NCBI RefSeq assembly: GCF_000153165.2
Contig: NC_014472.1
Location: 124,001-188,000 of the forward strand
DNA: 64,000 bases
Reading direction: 5' to 3'
Source of the DNA: Maribacter sp. HTCC2170
GTDB lineage: Bacteria > Bacteroidota > Bacteroidia > Flavobacteriales > Flavobacteriaceae
Shown in pieces: positions 1 to 7,460 of this stretch. Every line of letters starts with the position of its first letter. Position 1 is the stretch's first letter. The notes below the pieces were generated by a model that did not search any database, was not told the DNA's origin, and was given only the letters and a program-made list of their open reading frames with translations. Both the position numbers and the translations under genes were made by a program.

Positions 1-252
1 TTCTATTCATCTTTTTTTTATTCTTTTTAGTATTTATACCAATTTAGTACCACATTGAAAATACTATTTTGCATTGGTTAGCACTTGCTTCTAAACAATA
101 CTATTTTCATAAATTGGTGTAAAAATTGGAATTCCGTTATATTCAATCCATAATATTTTCCGTTGTAGTTATGGAATTTCTTATTATTGGCAAAGTTATT
201 GAGATATTCCACCTTGAATTAAGATAGAATAACCCAGAAAATTCATGATAAG
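1..252. other. AT-rich non-coding leader with an imperfect direct repeat
   Basis: No convincing gene is visible before the peptidase gene that starts at 253. The stretch is very AT-rich. The 11-mer AATACTATTTT occurs twice, at 60-70 and 97-107, each time followed within 12 bases by TTGGT. ACCAATTTA at 38-46 has its exact reverse complement at 110-118. These may be upstream regulatory repeats or simple low-complexity coincidence. I cannot assign a promoter. Confidence 0.3.
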
Positions 253-987
253 ATGAAACGCAGGTCATTTATAAAAAAAAGCAGTATTTCCGGTTTAGCA
301 CTAACAATGGTGCCCTCTTTCGTGTTCCCAAACGAAAATGAATATTCGGTCCTTGAATTAATGGGCAAAGAAGACATACAGCTCTATGGTGAAGGAATCA
401 ACCTTCGAAAAGAAGCACACGATGCCTTTCTAAAAATGAAAAAAGCAGCGTATAGTGATGGTATCGACCTTAAAATTGTTTCAAGCTATCGCAATTATTA
501 CAGACAAGAAGGGATTTGGGAAAGAAAATATATGCGTTATACCGAAGACGATGGTATGACACCATTGAAGGCTATTGATAAAATCATTGAGTATTCGACG
601 ATTCCTGGTACGAGTAGACACCATTGGGGTACCGATATTGATATTATAGATGGGTACCGAAAAACCACTGGTGATGTTTTAGTACCTGAAAAATTTGAAT
701 CCGAAGGCCCATTTGTAGACCTTAAGAAATGGATGGATGAAAACTGTAATTCTTTTGGTTACTATTTGGTGTATACAAACGAACCTAAAAGAAGGGGATT
801 TAAATATGAACCTTGGCACTACAGCTATGCCCCAATTTCAATTCCCATGTTAACTGCATACAGACGATTGAATATCTTACAATTGCTACGACAAGAAGAG
901 TTGTACGGCAGCGAACATTTTACAACCGGTTTTATAAAAAATTATATCCAAAACAATATTTTAGATATAAATCCTGAGCTTTTATAA
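253..987 (+). CDS. D-alanyl-D-alanine carboxypeptidase, VanY/M15B family
   Basis: This is a probable exported zinc peptidase that trims D-Ala-D-Ala ends of peptidoglycan stem peptides. The N-terminus MKRRSFIKKSS followed by a hydrophobic stretch to about residue 25 is a signal peptide and resembles a Tat leader, although the second position is R-R-S-F. The M15 signature is intact: S121-x-H123-x2-G126-x3-D130 holds the first two zinc ligands, and E186-P-W-H189 supplies the catalytic Glu and the third ligand. At 244 aa it is a normal length for VanY-type enzymes. It starts at the only suitable ATG and lies 40 bp upstream of an M48 peptidase gene on the same strand, so the two may be co-transcribed. 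Substrate specificity (DD- or LD-carboxypeptidase) cannot be read from the sequence. Confidence 0.85.
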   Translation: MKRRSFIKKSSISGLALTMVPSFVFPNENEYSVLELMGKEDIQLYGEGINLRKEAHDAFLKMKKAAYSDGIDLKIVSSYRNYYRQEGIWERKYMRYTEDDGMTPLKAIDKIIEYSTIPGTSRHHWGTDIDIIDGYRKTTGDVLVPEKFESEGPFVDLKKWMDENCNSFGYYLVYTNEPKRRGFKYEPWHYSYAPISIPMLTAYRRLNILQLLRQEELYGSEHFTTGFIKNYIQNNILDINPELL

Positions 988-1027
988 GTCTTTTTGTAAA
1001 TTGTGGCAACACTGAACACCATTTACT

Positions 1028-1792
1028 ATGAGAAGAGGAAGCTGGAAAATTAGAATTTTCATTGGTTTGGCTATAGTTGCCTTTGCCTTCATTCAACGCT
1101 GTAACAACAAAGAAGAAAACCCATATACAGGTCGGGTACAAAATATTAATATGACCTCTGAGCAAGAAATTGCTATAGGTTTGCAGAGTGCTCCCGAAAT
1201 GGCCCAGCAACATGGTGGTCTTTACCCAGATGAACGTTTACAATCATTGGTCGACTTTGTTGGCAAAAAGTTGGTGGATAACAGTATTGCCAGAAACACA
1301 CCTTATAAATACGATTTTCATTTATTAGCGGACGATCGGACCATAAATGCATTTGCACTACCAGGTGGACAGATTTTTATAACCTATGCCTTGTTTTCAA
1401 AGTTAAATGAAGCACAATTGGCAGGAGTTCTAGGACACGAAATTGGCCATGTAATCGGCAGGCATTCGGCTGAAAGAATTGCGGACAGTAATTTTTGGCA
1501 GACCGTTACCATGGGTGCCACAGTTGGGGCAGATGCTGGTGGTATTGTGGGGAGTATTGGACAAAACACCCTTTTAAAAAATGGCCGTGGTGATGAACTG
1601 GAAAGTGATGAACTTGGTGTCTGGTTTATGATAAACTCTGGTTATGAGCCAACGGAAATGATAGAAGTCATGAAAATTCTAAAGGCAGCTGCCGGACCTA
1701 ATAGAGTTCCTGAATTCCAAAGTTCTCATCCTGATCCTGAAAACCGGATTGAGAAAATCAGGGAAGCCATCGCAAAATACAAGGGTCAGTAA
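1028..1792 (+). CDS. M48 family zinc metallopeptidase, membrane-anchored
   Basis: The protein resembles the BepA/LoiP type of periplasmic M48 peptidases, which act in envelope protein quality control. The zinc-binding HEIGH helix is at residues 137-141, and a downstream E-S-D segment near residue 195 provides the third ligand. A hydrophobic N-terminus (about residues 9-22) is followed by Cys25. The residue before this Cys is Arg, so the lipobox is not canonical and simple N-terminal anchoring is equally possible. A short QSSHPDPENRI motif near the C-terminus is typical of the family. At 254 aa it lacks the C-terminal TPR domain of BepA. It follows the VanY-like gene by 40 bp, consistent with a two-gene envelope-maintenance unit. 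Confidence 0.85.
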   Translation: MRRGSWKIRIFIGLAIVAFAFIQRCNNKEENPYTGRVQNINMTSEQEIAIGLQSAPEMAQQHGGLYPDERLQSLVDFVGKKLVDNSIARNTPYKYDFHLLADDRTINAFALPGGQIFITYALFSKLNEAQLAGVLGHEIGHVIGRHSAERIADSNFWQTVTMGATVGADAGGIVGSIGQNTLLKNGRGDELESDELGVWFMINSGYEPTEMIEVMKILKAAAGPNRVPEFQSSHPDPENRIEKIREAIAKYKGQ

Positions 1793-1837
1793 CAATCTAA
1801 TTTAAGTTAAATTCTATGTATATCAAATATTAATTGC

Positions 1838-1845
1838 TATATTTG
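1838..1845 (+). promoter_or_regulatory. Candidate -7 element of the DUF6747 gene
   Basis: TATATTTG fits the Bacteroidota -7 consensus TAnnTTTG and lies 76 bp before the ATG at 1922. I see no TTG at the usual 17-23 bp upstream, so only half of the promoter is supported. Confidence 0.35.
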
Positions 1846-1921
1846 ACACCCTACCAAATCTTCTATCCGCCTCAAATTTAACCCTTATAGCTTTGATTTA
1901 CAGTTATTTAAACAAAACTAT

Positions 1922-2089
1922 ATGGGAACACTTTTACATTTTAAGAACATTTACACTGAAGCATTCGAGAATTGCAAACCAAGTTTTGTAGTATTACTCT
2001 TAAAAGGATACTCCATTTTTTGTGTTTTGATGCTCGGGATGGCGGTTTATGCATTTATGTATAGGGCGTTTACAGGTTTCGAATTTTAG
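1922..2089 (+). CDS. Small membrane protein, DUF6747-like
   Basis: A 55-codon reading frame begins MGTLLHFKNIYTEAFENC and ends in an aromatic tail, GFEF. Residues about 24-48 form one hydrophobic membrane segment. The layout, a short amphipathic N-terminus containing a Y/E-A/G-F-x-N pattern, one membrane helix and a terminal aromatic motif, matches from memory the small flavobacterial DUF6747 family. No function is known. It stands alone between the M48 peptidase gene and a strong hairpin terminator at 2144-2175, with a TAnnTTTG element upstream. The defined terminator and the family resemblance argue that it is a real gene rather than a chance frame. Confidence 0.65.
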   Translation: MGTLLHFKNIYTEAFENCKPSFVVLLLKGYSIFCVLMLGMAVYAFMYRAFTGFEF

Positions 2090-2143
2090 ACTTTTCTATT
2101 CACTCTTTTACATGAACACAATCTGAAGTGAGTAAAACTCATT

Positions 2144-2175
2144 AAAAAACCCATCACGAAATGATGGGTTTTTTT
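2144..2175. terminator. Bidirectional rho-independent terminator
   Basis: A perfect 9-bp stem AACCCATCA/TGATGGGTT (2148-2156 and 2162-2170) with a 5-base loop is flanked by an A-tract and a T-tract. It can end transcription of the small plus-strand gene and of the convergent minus-strand ankyrin gene. Confidence 0.88.
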
Positions 2176-2197
2176 GTCTAAACATTGAAACAACTGT

Positions 2198-2593
2198 TCA
2201 ACTGCCCAACTCCGCATTAATTACCATGAGAGCATCTTTGGCATTTGCAGATTCCGCATATTTGGTAATAGAATAACCCTTGTCACTCCGTATTTTGATA
2301 TCTGCACCATTTTGAATCAACAACTTTAATATCTCTGCCTTATTGTATCTAGCGGCAAAGATAGCTGGTGTCATTCCCAGGGATTTTTTATTGACATCTT
2401 CACCTAGCTCAATTAATCTTTTTACGGTTCCAATATCCCCTTGCATTACTGCTTTACAAAAAGTACTTACAGTTCCTTTTTTCAATAAAACGCTAAACTC
2501 GACCGTATTGTTCTTTACAGGTAAGACTTCGGCAGACGCATACGTAACCGTCAGCATCATTGCTGCGGCTACAATTAACATTGTTTTTCTCAT
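2198..2593 (-). CDS. Secreted ankyrin-repeat protein
   Basis: I chose the ATG at 2593 because translation from it gives a clean signal peptide (MRKTMLIVAAAMMLTVTYASA, cut after about residue 21). The upstream in-frame extension is low-complexity AT-rich sequence. The mature protein of about 110 residues carries ankyrin-type repeats: one begins near the segment CKAVMQGDIGTVKRLIELG and a second near MTPAIFAARYNKAEILKLL, followed by a partial third. Ankyrin repeats bind proteins, so a periplasmic or outer-membrane partner is likely, but none is evident nearby. The gene is monocistronic, ends at a bidirectional terminator and has an 8-bp inverted repeat in its upstream region at 2658-2676. Confidence 0.75.
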   Translation of the reverse strand: MRKTMLIVAAAMMLTVTYASAEVLPVKNNTVEFSVLLKKGTVSTFCKAVMQGDIGTVKRLIELGEDVNKKSLGMTPAIFAARYNKAEILKLLIQNGADIKIRSDKGYSITKYAESANAKDALMVINAELGS

Positions 2594-2657
2594 GATGATT
2601 GATTTTACGACTGAAACAGGTTCAGTCTTGATTGATGAATAATTCTTGATTATATAA

Positions 2658-2676
2658 ATATAGACTATGTCTATAT
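2658..2676. promoter_or_regulatory. Perfect inverted repeat upstream of the ankyrin gene
   Basis: ATATAGAC at 2658-2665 and its exact complement GTCTATAT at 2669-2676 are separated by TAT. It lies 65-83 bp before the start codon of the minus-strand ankyrin gene and about 45 bp from the gpmI promoter, so it could be an operator or part of a leader. Confidence 0.45.
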
Positions 2677-2721
2677 AAATATGTTTCAGCATTAACTGTT
2701 AAATAACTAAATTTTAACAAG

Positions 2722-2751
2722 TTGCCTGTTTTGCATTTACCTATACTTTCG
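2722..2751 (+). promoter_or_regulatory. Promoter of gpmI
   Basis: TTG (2722-2724) and TACTTTCG (2744-2751) are separated by 19 bp, matching the flavobacterial TTG/TAnnTTTG pattern with one change (C for T) in the -7 box. A second -7-like box, TATTTTTG, is at 2807-2814, closer to the ATG at 2835 but without a well-spaced TTG. Confidence 0.6.
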
Positions 2752-2834
2752 CGCGTTAATGTCAAAAAAGCCGTCCTAATAAGTAGATTACCTTGGCTTT
2801 AGGTAGTATTTTTGCACTTTTAAATAATGTTACT

Positions 2835-4337
2835 ATGAACAAGAAAGTAATTCTTATGATATTGGATGGTTGGGGAACATCTCCTGACCCTAAAGTTTCG
2901 GCAATTGATAATGCCAAAACACCATATATAGACGCTTTATACTCTAAATACCCAAATGCTGCCTTACGTACAGACGGTTTAAATGTTGGCTTACCCGATG
3001 GTCAAATGGGAAATAGTGAAGTTGGGCATATGAATTTAGGTGCCGGAAGAATTGTTTATCAAGAACTAACAAGAATCAATCTTGCCATTGAAAACAACAC
3101 ATTAAAAGATGAAAAAGTATTGGTTGATGCTTTTGACTATGCCAAGGCCAATAATAAGAAAGTTCATTTCTTAGGACTATTGAGTAACGGTGGAGTACAC
3201 TCTCACATAAACCATTTAAAGGGGTTATTAAGTGCTGCCAAGGATAATAACCTTGACAACGTTTATGTACATGCTTTTACTGATGGAAGAGATGTGGATC
3301 CCAAATCAGGCGCTTCATTTGTTGCCGACTTAGAAGACCATATGGCGAAAACTACTGGGAAAATTGCCACAGTTACAGGTCGTTACTATGCCATGGATCG
3401 TGATAATCGTTGGGAAAGGGTAAAACTTGCTTATGATGTTATTGTCAATGGTGATGGGCAATTGACGGATAATGTTGTCAATAGCTTAAAATCGAGCTAT
3501 GCCAATGATGTTACCGATGAATTTATCAAACCTTTAGTGGCCGATAAGAATGGAATCGTTGAAGAAGATGATGTAATTATCTTTTTCAACTTTAGAACAG
3601 ATCGTGGTAGAGAGTTAACCAATATGTTATCTCAAAACGATTTCCCTGAAGACAACACTAAAAAATTATCATTGCATTATGTTACTATGACTAATTATGA
3701 TGATAGTTTTAAAGGTATTAATGTAATATTCAATAAGGACAATATAACTGAAACCATTGGCGAAGTTTTATCTAAGGCAGGTAAAAAGCAAATTAGAATA
3801 GCCGAAACGGAAAAATATCCGCATGTAACTTTCTTTTTCTCAGGTGGTCAAGAAGAACCATTTGAAGGTGAAAGCAGAATTTTAAGAAATTCTCCCAAAG
3901 TAGCAACTTATGACCTAAAGCCAGAAATGAGTGCTTATGAATTAAGAGATGCTTTAGTTGAGGATTTAAAAAAGCAAGAGGCAGATTTTGTTTGCCTTAA
4001 TTTTGCAAATGGTGATATGGTAGGACATACAGGTATTATGGAAGCAGCTATAAAAGCTTGTGAAGCCGTGGATATCTGTGTAAAAGATGTGGTAGAAACT
4101 GGGTTAGAGAACGGATACTCTACCCTATTAATTGCTGATCACGGTAATTGCGAAACTATGATCAATCCAGACGGTTCACCTCATACGGCACATACAACTA
4201 ATCCTGTTCCTGTAATTTTAATAGATAAAAATTTAAAAGAGATTAAAGACGGGGTATTGGGTGATGTTGCTCCAACAATTTTAGAATTGATTGGAATTGA
4301 ACAACCTAAAGCTATGACCGGAAAGTCCTTGATTTAG
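2835..4337 (+). CDS. gpmI: 2,3-bisphosphoglycerate-independent phosphoglycerate mutase
   Basis: The enzyme interconverts 3-phosphoglycerate and 2-phosphoglycerate in glycolysis, in the cytoplasm. It is 500 aa from the ATG at 2835, which yields the family N-terminus MNKKVILMILDGWG; an upstream in-frame TTG would add 14 unrelated residues. The alkaline-phosphatase fold shows DGWG with metal ligand D11, the phosphoryl-acceptor serine S61 in GNSEVGH, the substrate loop HAFTDGRDVDP, and the C-terminal metal site ADHGNCE with THTTNPVP-like sequence. Length and motifs are complete. The gene is followed after 33 bp by map on the same strand. Confidence 0.97.
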   Translation: MNKKVILMILDGWGTSPDPKVSAIDNAKTPYIDALYSKYPNAALRTDGLNVGLPDGQMGNSEVGHMNLGAGRIVYQELTRINLAIENNTLKDEKVLVDAFDYAKANNKKVHFLGLLSNGGVHSHINHLKGLLSAAKDNNLDNVYVHAFTDGRDVDPKSGASFVADLEDHMAKTTGKIATVTGRYYAMDRDNRWERVKLAYDVIVNGDGQLTDNVVNSLKSSYANDVTDEFIKPLVADKNGIVEEDDVIIFFNFRTDRGRELTNMLSQNDFPEDNTKKLSLHYVTMTNYDDSFKGINVIFNKDNITETIGEVLSKAGKKQIRIAETEKYPHVTFFFSGGQEEPFEGESRILRNSPKVATYDLKPEMSAYELRDALVEDLKKQEADFVCLNFANGDMVGHTGIMEAAIKACEAVDICVKDVVETGLENGYSTLLIADHGNCETMINPDGSPHTAHTTNPVPVILIDKNLKEIKDGVLGDVAPTILELIGIEQPKAMTGKSLI

Positions 4338-4356
4338 TAAATCTACAAGATTGTTT

Positions 4357-4364
4357 TACCTTTG
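4357..4364 (+). promoter_or_regulatory. Candidate -7 element directly before map
   Basis: TACCTTTG ends only 6 bp before the map ATG at 4371. If it is used, transcription would begin at or within a few bases of the start codon, giving a leaderless or nearly leaderless mRNA. The nearest TTG (4329-4331) is 25 bp away, slightly beyond the usual range. Confidence 0.4.
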
Positions 4365-4370
4365 CCAGCT

Positions 4371-5189
4371 ATGATAAAAATCAAAACATCTGAAGAGATT
4401 GAGCTAATGCGCGAAAGCGCCTTAGTTGTTTCTAAGACTTTAGGTATGCTTGCTTCTGAAATAAAACCAGGGGTAAATGCTCTTTTTCTAGATAAGTTGG
4501 CCGAGGAATTCATTAGGGAACAAGGTGCGGAACCAGGGTTTTTGGGTATGTACGACTTTCCCAACACATTGAACATGAGCCCCAATGAACAAGTGGTTCA
4601 TGGCATTCCCACGAATGAACCCTTGAAAGATGGTGATATTATCTCTGTAGATTGTGGAGCATTAAAAAATGGATTTTATGGTGACCACGCTTATACTTTC
4701 GAAGTTGGTGAAGTGGCACCTGAAACCAAGAAATTGTTACAGGTCACAAAAGAGTCTCTTTACCTAGGAATTCGCCAGTTCAAATCTGGAAATCGGGTTG
4801 GTGATGTCGCATATGCCATTCAAAATTATTGTGAAAGTTATGGCTACGGTGTCGTTCGGGAATTGGTCGGACATGGATTGGGAACCAAACTTCATGAAGG
4901 TCCTGAAATGCCTAATTACGGTAGACGTGGAAGAGGTAAAAAGTTCATGGAAGGTTTGGTTGTGGCCATTGAGCCAATGATAAATATGGGTACAAAGCGA
5001 ATCAAACAATTGAAAGATGGTTGGACCATACTTACAGCTGATGGAAAACCAAGTGCCCATTTCGAGCATAATATTGCGATTATAAACGGCAAACCAGAAT
5101 TACTTTCCACTTTTCAATATATTTATAAAGCACTAGGGATTGAAAGTGATGAAGAGGATGAATTTCGACAAAAGAAAATTCAACTTTAG
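4371..5189 (+). CDS. map: Methionine aminopeptidase, type I
   Basis: MAP removes the initiator methionine from nascent proteins. The ATG at 4371 gives the usual flavobacterial start MIKIKTSEEIELMRES and a 272-aa product; an in-frame TTG three codons earlier is inside a probable promoter box and is unlikely. The dinuclear metal site of M24 peptidases is complete: the two Asp ligands are in SVDCGALKNGFYGDHAYTF, the His is in VGHGLGTKLHEGP, and the two Glu ligands are in AIEPM and FEHNIAI. The C-terminal segment (about 25 residues, rich in E, D and K) extends past the catalytic fold, as I recall for other Bacteroidota MAPs. It lies 33 bp after gpmI and 40 bp before a methyltransferase gene. Confidence 0.95.
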   Translation: MIKIKTSEEIELMRESALVVSKTLGMLASEIKPGVNALFLDKLAEEFIREQGAEPGFLGMYDFPNTLNMSPNEQVVHGIPTNEPLKDGDIISVDCGALKNGFYGDHAYTFEVGEVAPETKKLLQVTKESLYLGIRQFKSGNRVGDVAYAIQNYCESYGYGVVRELVGHGLGTKLHEGPEMPNYGRRGRGKKFMEGLVVAIEPMINMGTKRIKQLKDGWTILTADGKPSAHFEHNIAIINGKPELLSTFQYIYKALGIESDEEDEFRQKKIQL

Positions 5190-5229
5190 CACTGAATCGT
5201 AGATTCCTGTGAATAGCAGGAACGGCCAT

Positions 5230-5997
5230 ATGAAAAAGCTTTTTAAATATTTCTTGAATCTAATCCCAAGACCTATACTGATAAAGCTCAGTTATTGGAT
5301 AAGGCCCGTAATGGCCCTATTGTTAAAAGGAAGTAAATACACAGACCCAATAGATGGCAAGAGTTTTAGAACCTTTTTACCATATGGTTATGAAAGTCCC
5401 AGAGACAATGTACTTTCCCCTTCTACCCTATCGTTGGAGCGTCATAGATTGCTTTGGTTATTCCTTAGAAATAAAACTGATTTCTTTTCTGCCCAATTAA
5501 ATGTATTGCATTTTGCTCCAGAACAGGCGTTTTACAATCGTTTTAAAAAGCTAAAAAATATTACATATACCACAACCGATTTAGATTCACCATTGGCGGA
5601 TGTACAAGCAGACATTTGTAATCTTCCGTTTAAGGATAACACTTTTGATGTCATCTTTTGCAATCATGTTTTAGAACATATTCCTGATGATAAAAAAGCT
5701 ATGGAAGAGTTATACCGCATATTGAAACCAAAAGGCTGGGGCGTATTTCAAATTCCACAGGATTTGAAAAGAGAGTATACCTTCGAAGATGATTCAATTA
5801 CCGATAAAAAGGAAAGAGCAAAGATTTTTGGTCAGTATGACCATGTTCGGATCTATGGAAGAGACTATTTTAACAAGCTAAAGACTGTTGGTTTTGAAGT
5901 TGATGAAATAGATTATACAGCCGCCCTTTCATTAGATGAAATAGACCTTTATCGATTGGCAATAGGTGAAATCATTCCCTTGGTCAAAAAAGTCTAA
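5230..5997 (+). CDS. Class I SAM-dependent methyltransferase
   Basis: The 255-aa protein is a Methyltransf_11-type enzyme of unknown substrate. The post-I region is clear: DICNLPFKDNTFDVIFCNH, then VLEHIPDD and ELYRILKPKGW. The usual glycine-rich motif I is replaced by LHFAPE, an odd variant that I recall from related Bacteroidota proteins. The ATG at 5230 is preferred over the GTG at 5209 because it starts a basic, hydrophobic segment (MKKLFKYFLNLIPRPILIKL) suggesting peripheral membrane contact. The gene may be co-transcribed with map. Its stop codon overlaps the stop of the convergent apbE gene by four bases, leaving no room for a terminator. Confidence 0.8.
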   Translation: MKKLFKYFLNLIPRPILIKLSYWIRPVMALLLKGSKYTDPIDGKSFRTFLPYGYESPRDNVLSPSTLSLERHRLLWLFLRNKTDFFSAQLNVLHFAPEQAFYNRFKKLKNITYTTTDLDSPLADVQADICNLPFKDNTFDVIFCNHVLEHIPDDKKAMEELYRILKPKGWGVFQIPQDLKREYTFEDDSITDKKERAKIFGQYDHVRIYGRDYFNKLKTVGFEVDEIDYTAALSLDEIDLYRLAIGEIIPLVKKV

Positions 5998-7022
5998 TCC
6001 AGTACCACTTTCTCAAATCCTTCGGTCATGAATTCTTTGGTTTCTCCCGCATCGTCTAGGTAAATTACATAAGCTTCCAAATCCTTTTGTTCAGTTAATG
6101 TAGATTTGACCAGTTGAAGTTCCATCGCCATGAATGCGGTAGCGTAAGCATCAGCTTTGGCGCAAGTGTTTGCTAGAACTGTAACGCCCAACGTACTTGC
6201 ATTTTTCGTAAACCCGGTCTTTGGATCAATCGTATGCACATATTTTTTACCTGTAATCGAATCTATTCTGAATTTGCGGTAATTGCCAGATGATGCCAGT
6301 GCCATATCCTTTAATTCAATAAGCTTTTTTAGACGCCGACCTTGTTCTACCTGAGGATCATCAATACCAACCACCCACGGTTTTTGTTTGATTTGATTTA
6401 CTCCTTTTGCAACCAATTCACCGCCAACCTCCAAAAGGTAATTTTCTATACCTCTAGCATCCATTAATTTAGCCAATCGATCAATTGCATAGCCTTTGGC
6501 TATAGCATTAAAATCCATATAAACATTAGGTGATTCTTTTTCTACTTGCCCCGATTCATTCATTAGAACTTTATCAAAACCCACAAAAGTCATAAGGCTG
6601 TCAACCTTAGTGCTATCCATTGTTACTTTTTCGCCAGGGCCAAATCCCCAGGCATTGACCAAAGAGCCAACAGTTGGGTCAAAATAACCATCAGTTGACG
6701 CATATATCTCCTTCGAGAGTTCAAATACCTCTTGGAACATATAATCCACATGTACCTCTGAATTGCCTTGGTTTATTTGGGAAATATCAGAAGAAGGAAC
6801 ATAAGTTGACAGAGATTGGTTCATTACGTTGAAAACAGAATCAATCTGGATCTGAAGGTCCATTTTCTTATCCGCCAAATAAATAATACTGTAGGAGGTT
6901 CCTAAAGCGCCACCGGTATTAGAATTCTTGATATAAGTTTCAGGTCCCGATTTACAGGAAATCGCAATTAAAATTAAAAGAACAAACACCCCTTTTACCC
7001 TAAAGTTCAATGAGTCCGTCAT
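5994..7022 (-). CDS. apbE: FAD:protein FMN transferase (ApbE), lipoprotein
   Basis: ApbE uses FAD to attach FMN through a phosphoester bond to threonine residues of NqrB and NqrC, maturing the Na+-NQR complex whose genes lie just upstream. I chose the ATG at 7022, giving 342 aa; a TTG two codons earlier is less likely. A hydrophobic segment ends in a lipobox (IAIS-C, the Cys being residue 23), so the enzyme is exported and lipid-anchored on the periplasmic side where NqrB and NqrC are modified. Family motifs include the ALGTSYSI start, STDGYFDPTVG, a VYMDFNAIAKGYAID segment, EVGGELVAKG and the HTIDPKTG region with a downstream CAKADAYATA metal-binding stretch. The reading frame overlaps the preceding gene by about 23 bp, indicating coupled translation. 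Confidence 0.95.
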   Translation of the reverse strand: MTDSLNFRVKGVFVLLILIAISCKSGPETYIKNSNTGGALGTSYSIIYLADKKMDLQIQIDSVFNVMNQSLSTYVPSSDISQINQGNSEVHVDYMFQEVFELSKEIYASTDGYFDPTVGSLVNAWGFGPGEKVTMDSTKVDSLMTFVGFDKVLMNESGQVEKESPNVYMDFNAIAKGYAIDRLAKLMDARGIENYLLEVGGELVAKGVNQIKQKPWVVGIDDPQVEQGRRLKKLIELKDMALASSGNYRKFRIDSITGKKYVHTIDPKTGFTKNASTLGVTVLANTCAKADAYATAFMAMELQLVKSTLTEQKDLEAYVIYLDDAGETKEFMTEGFEKVVLD

Positions 7023-7365
7023 ATTCAACTATATATTTTTCATTTAACAAAACGGGTAGGCTTTGATCAATTGCATTATATAACCCAACCCCCGCAAAGT
7101 ACACTTTGCCATTATGTTTTTGAGCGTTATCCTTCATTTTGTCCATTAATTCGGTGTCATACTTTTTTGGATCCATTGGAAAAATAACATTTCGAACCAC
7201 AATAAAATGAAGTTCTTTATCCTTCAAGCAGACAAACTGTGGATTTTTTTTGGGTTTACTATTGACTCCCATAAATTCATAACCCTCCGCCTCCAACTGT
7301 TTACCAACGATGTTCATAGCCAAGTTATGTAATTCCTGTTCTGAAAGTGGTCTCATTGTACTCAT
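7000..7365 (-). CDS. Small conserved protein of the nqr-apbE operon, unknown function
   Basis: This is a 121-aa soluble protein from the ATG at 7365 (an alternative ATG lies three codons on, at 7356). It has no cysteine cluster, no membrane segment and no signal peptide. Visible features are a helical N-terminus (RPLSEQELHNLAMNIVGK), a central FVCLKDKELHFIVVRN beta region and a C-terminal VYFAGVGLYNA stretch. From memory, homologues sit between nqrF and apbE in other Flavobacteriia and are sometimes labelled NqrF only because of position; it shares nothing with NqrF. The nqrF terminator lies just upstream and its end overlaps apbE. A role in NQR assembly or flavinylation is inference from position. 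Confidence 0.75.
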   Translation of the reverse strand: MSTMRPLSEQELHNLAMNIVGKQLEAEGYEFMGVNSKPKKNPQFVCLKDKELHFIVVRNVIFPMDPKKYDTELMDKMKDNAQKHNGKVYFAGVGLYNAIDQSLPVLLNEKYIVEYDGLIEL

Positions 7366-7385
7366 ATAATATATCAAAGGGATAC

Positions 7386-7414
7386 AAAAAAGGCCGATAT
7401 AAATCATATCGGCC
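7386..7414 (-). terminator. Terminator after nqrF
   Basis: On the minus strand a perfect 9-bp stem (7414-7406 with 7400-7392, GGCCGATAT/ATATCGGCC) with a 5-base loop is followed by six T. It separates nqrABCDEF from the small gene and apbE, which may therefore be expressed at a lower, read-through level. Confidence 0.88.
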
Positions 7415-7460
7415 AATATTTTGTTTAGAACCGCTACGCAATTCAATAATGATAGTATAA

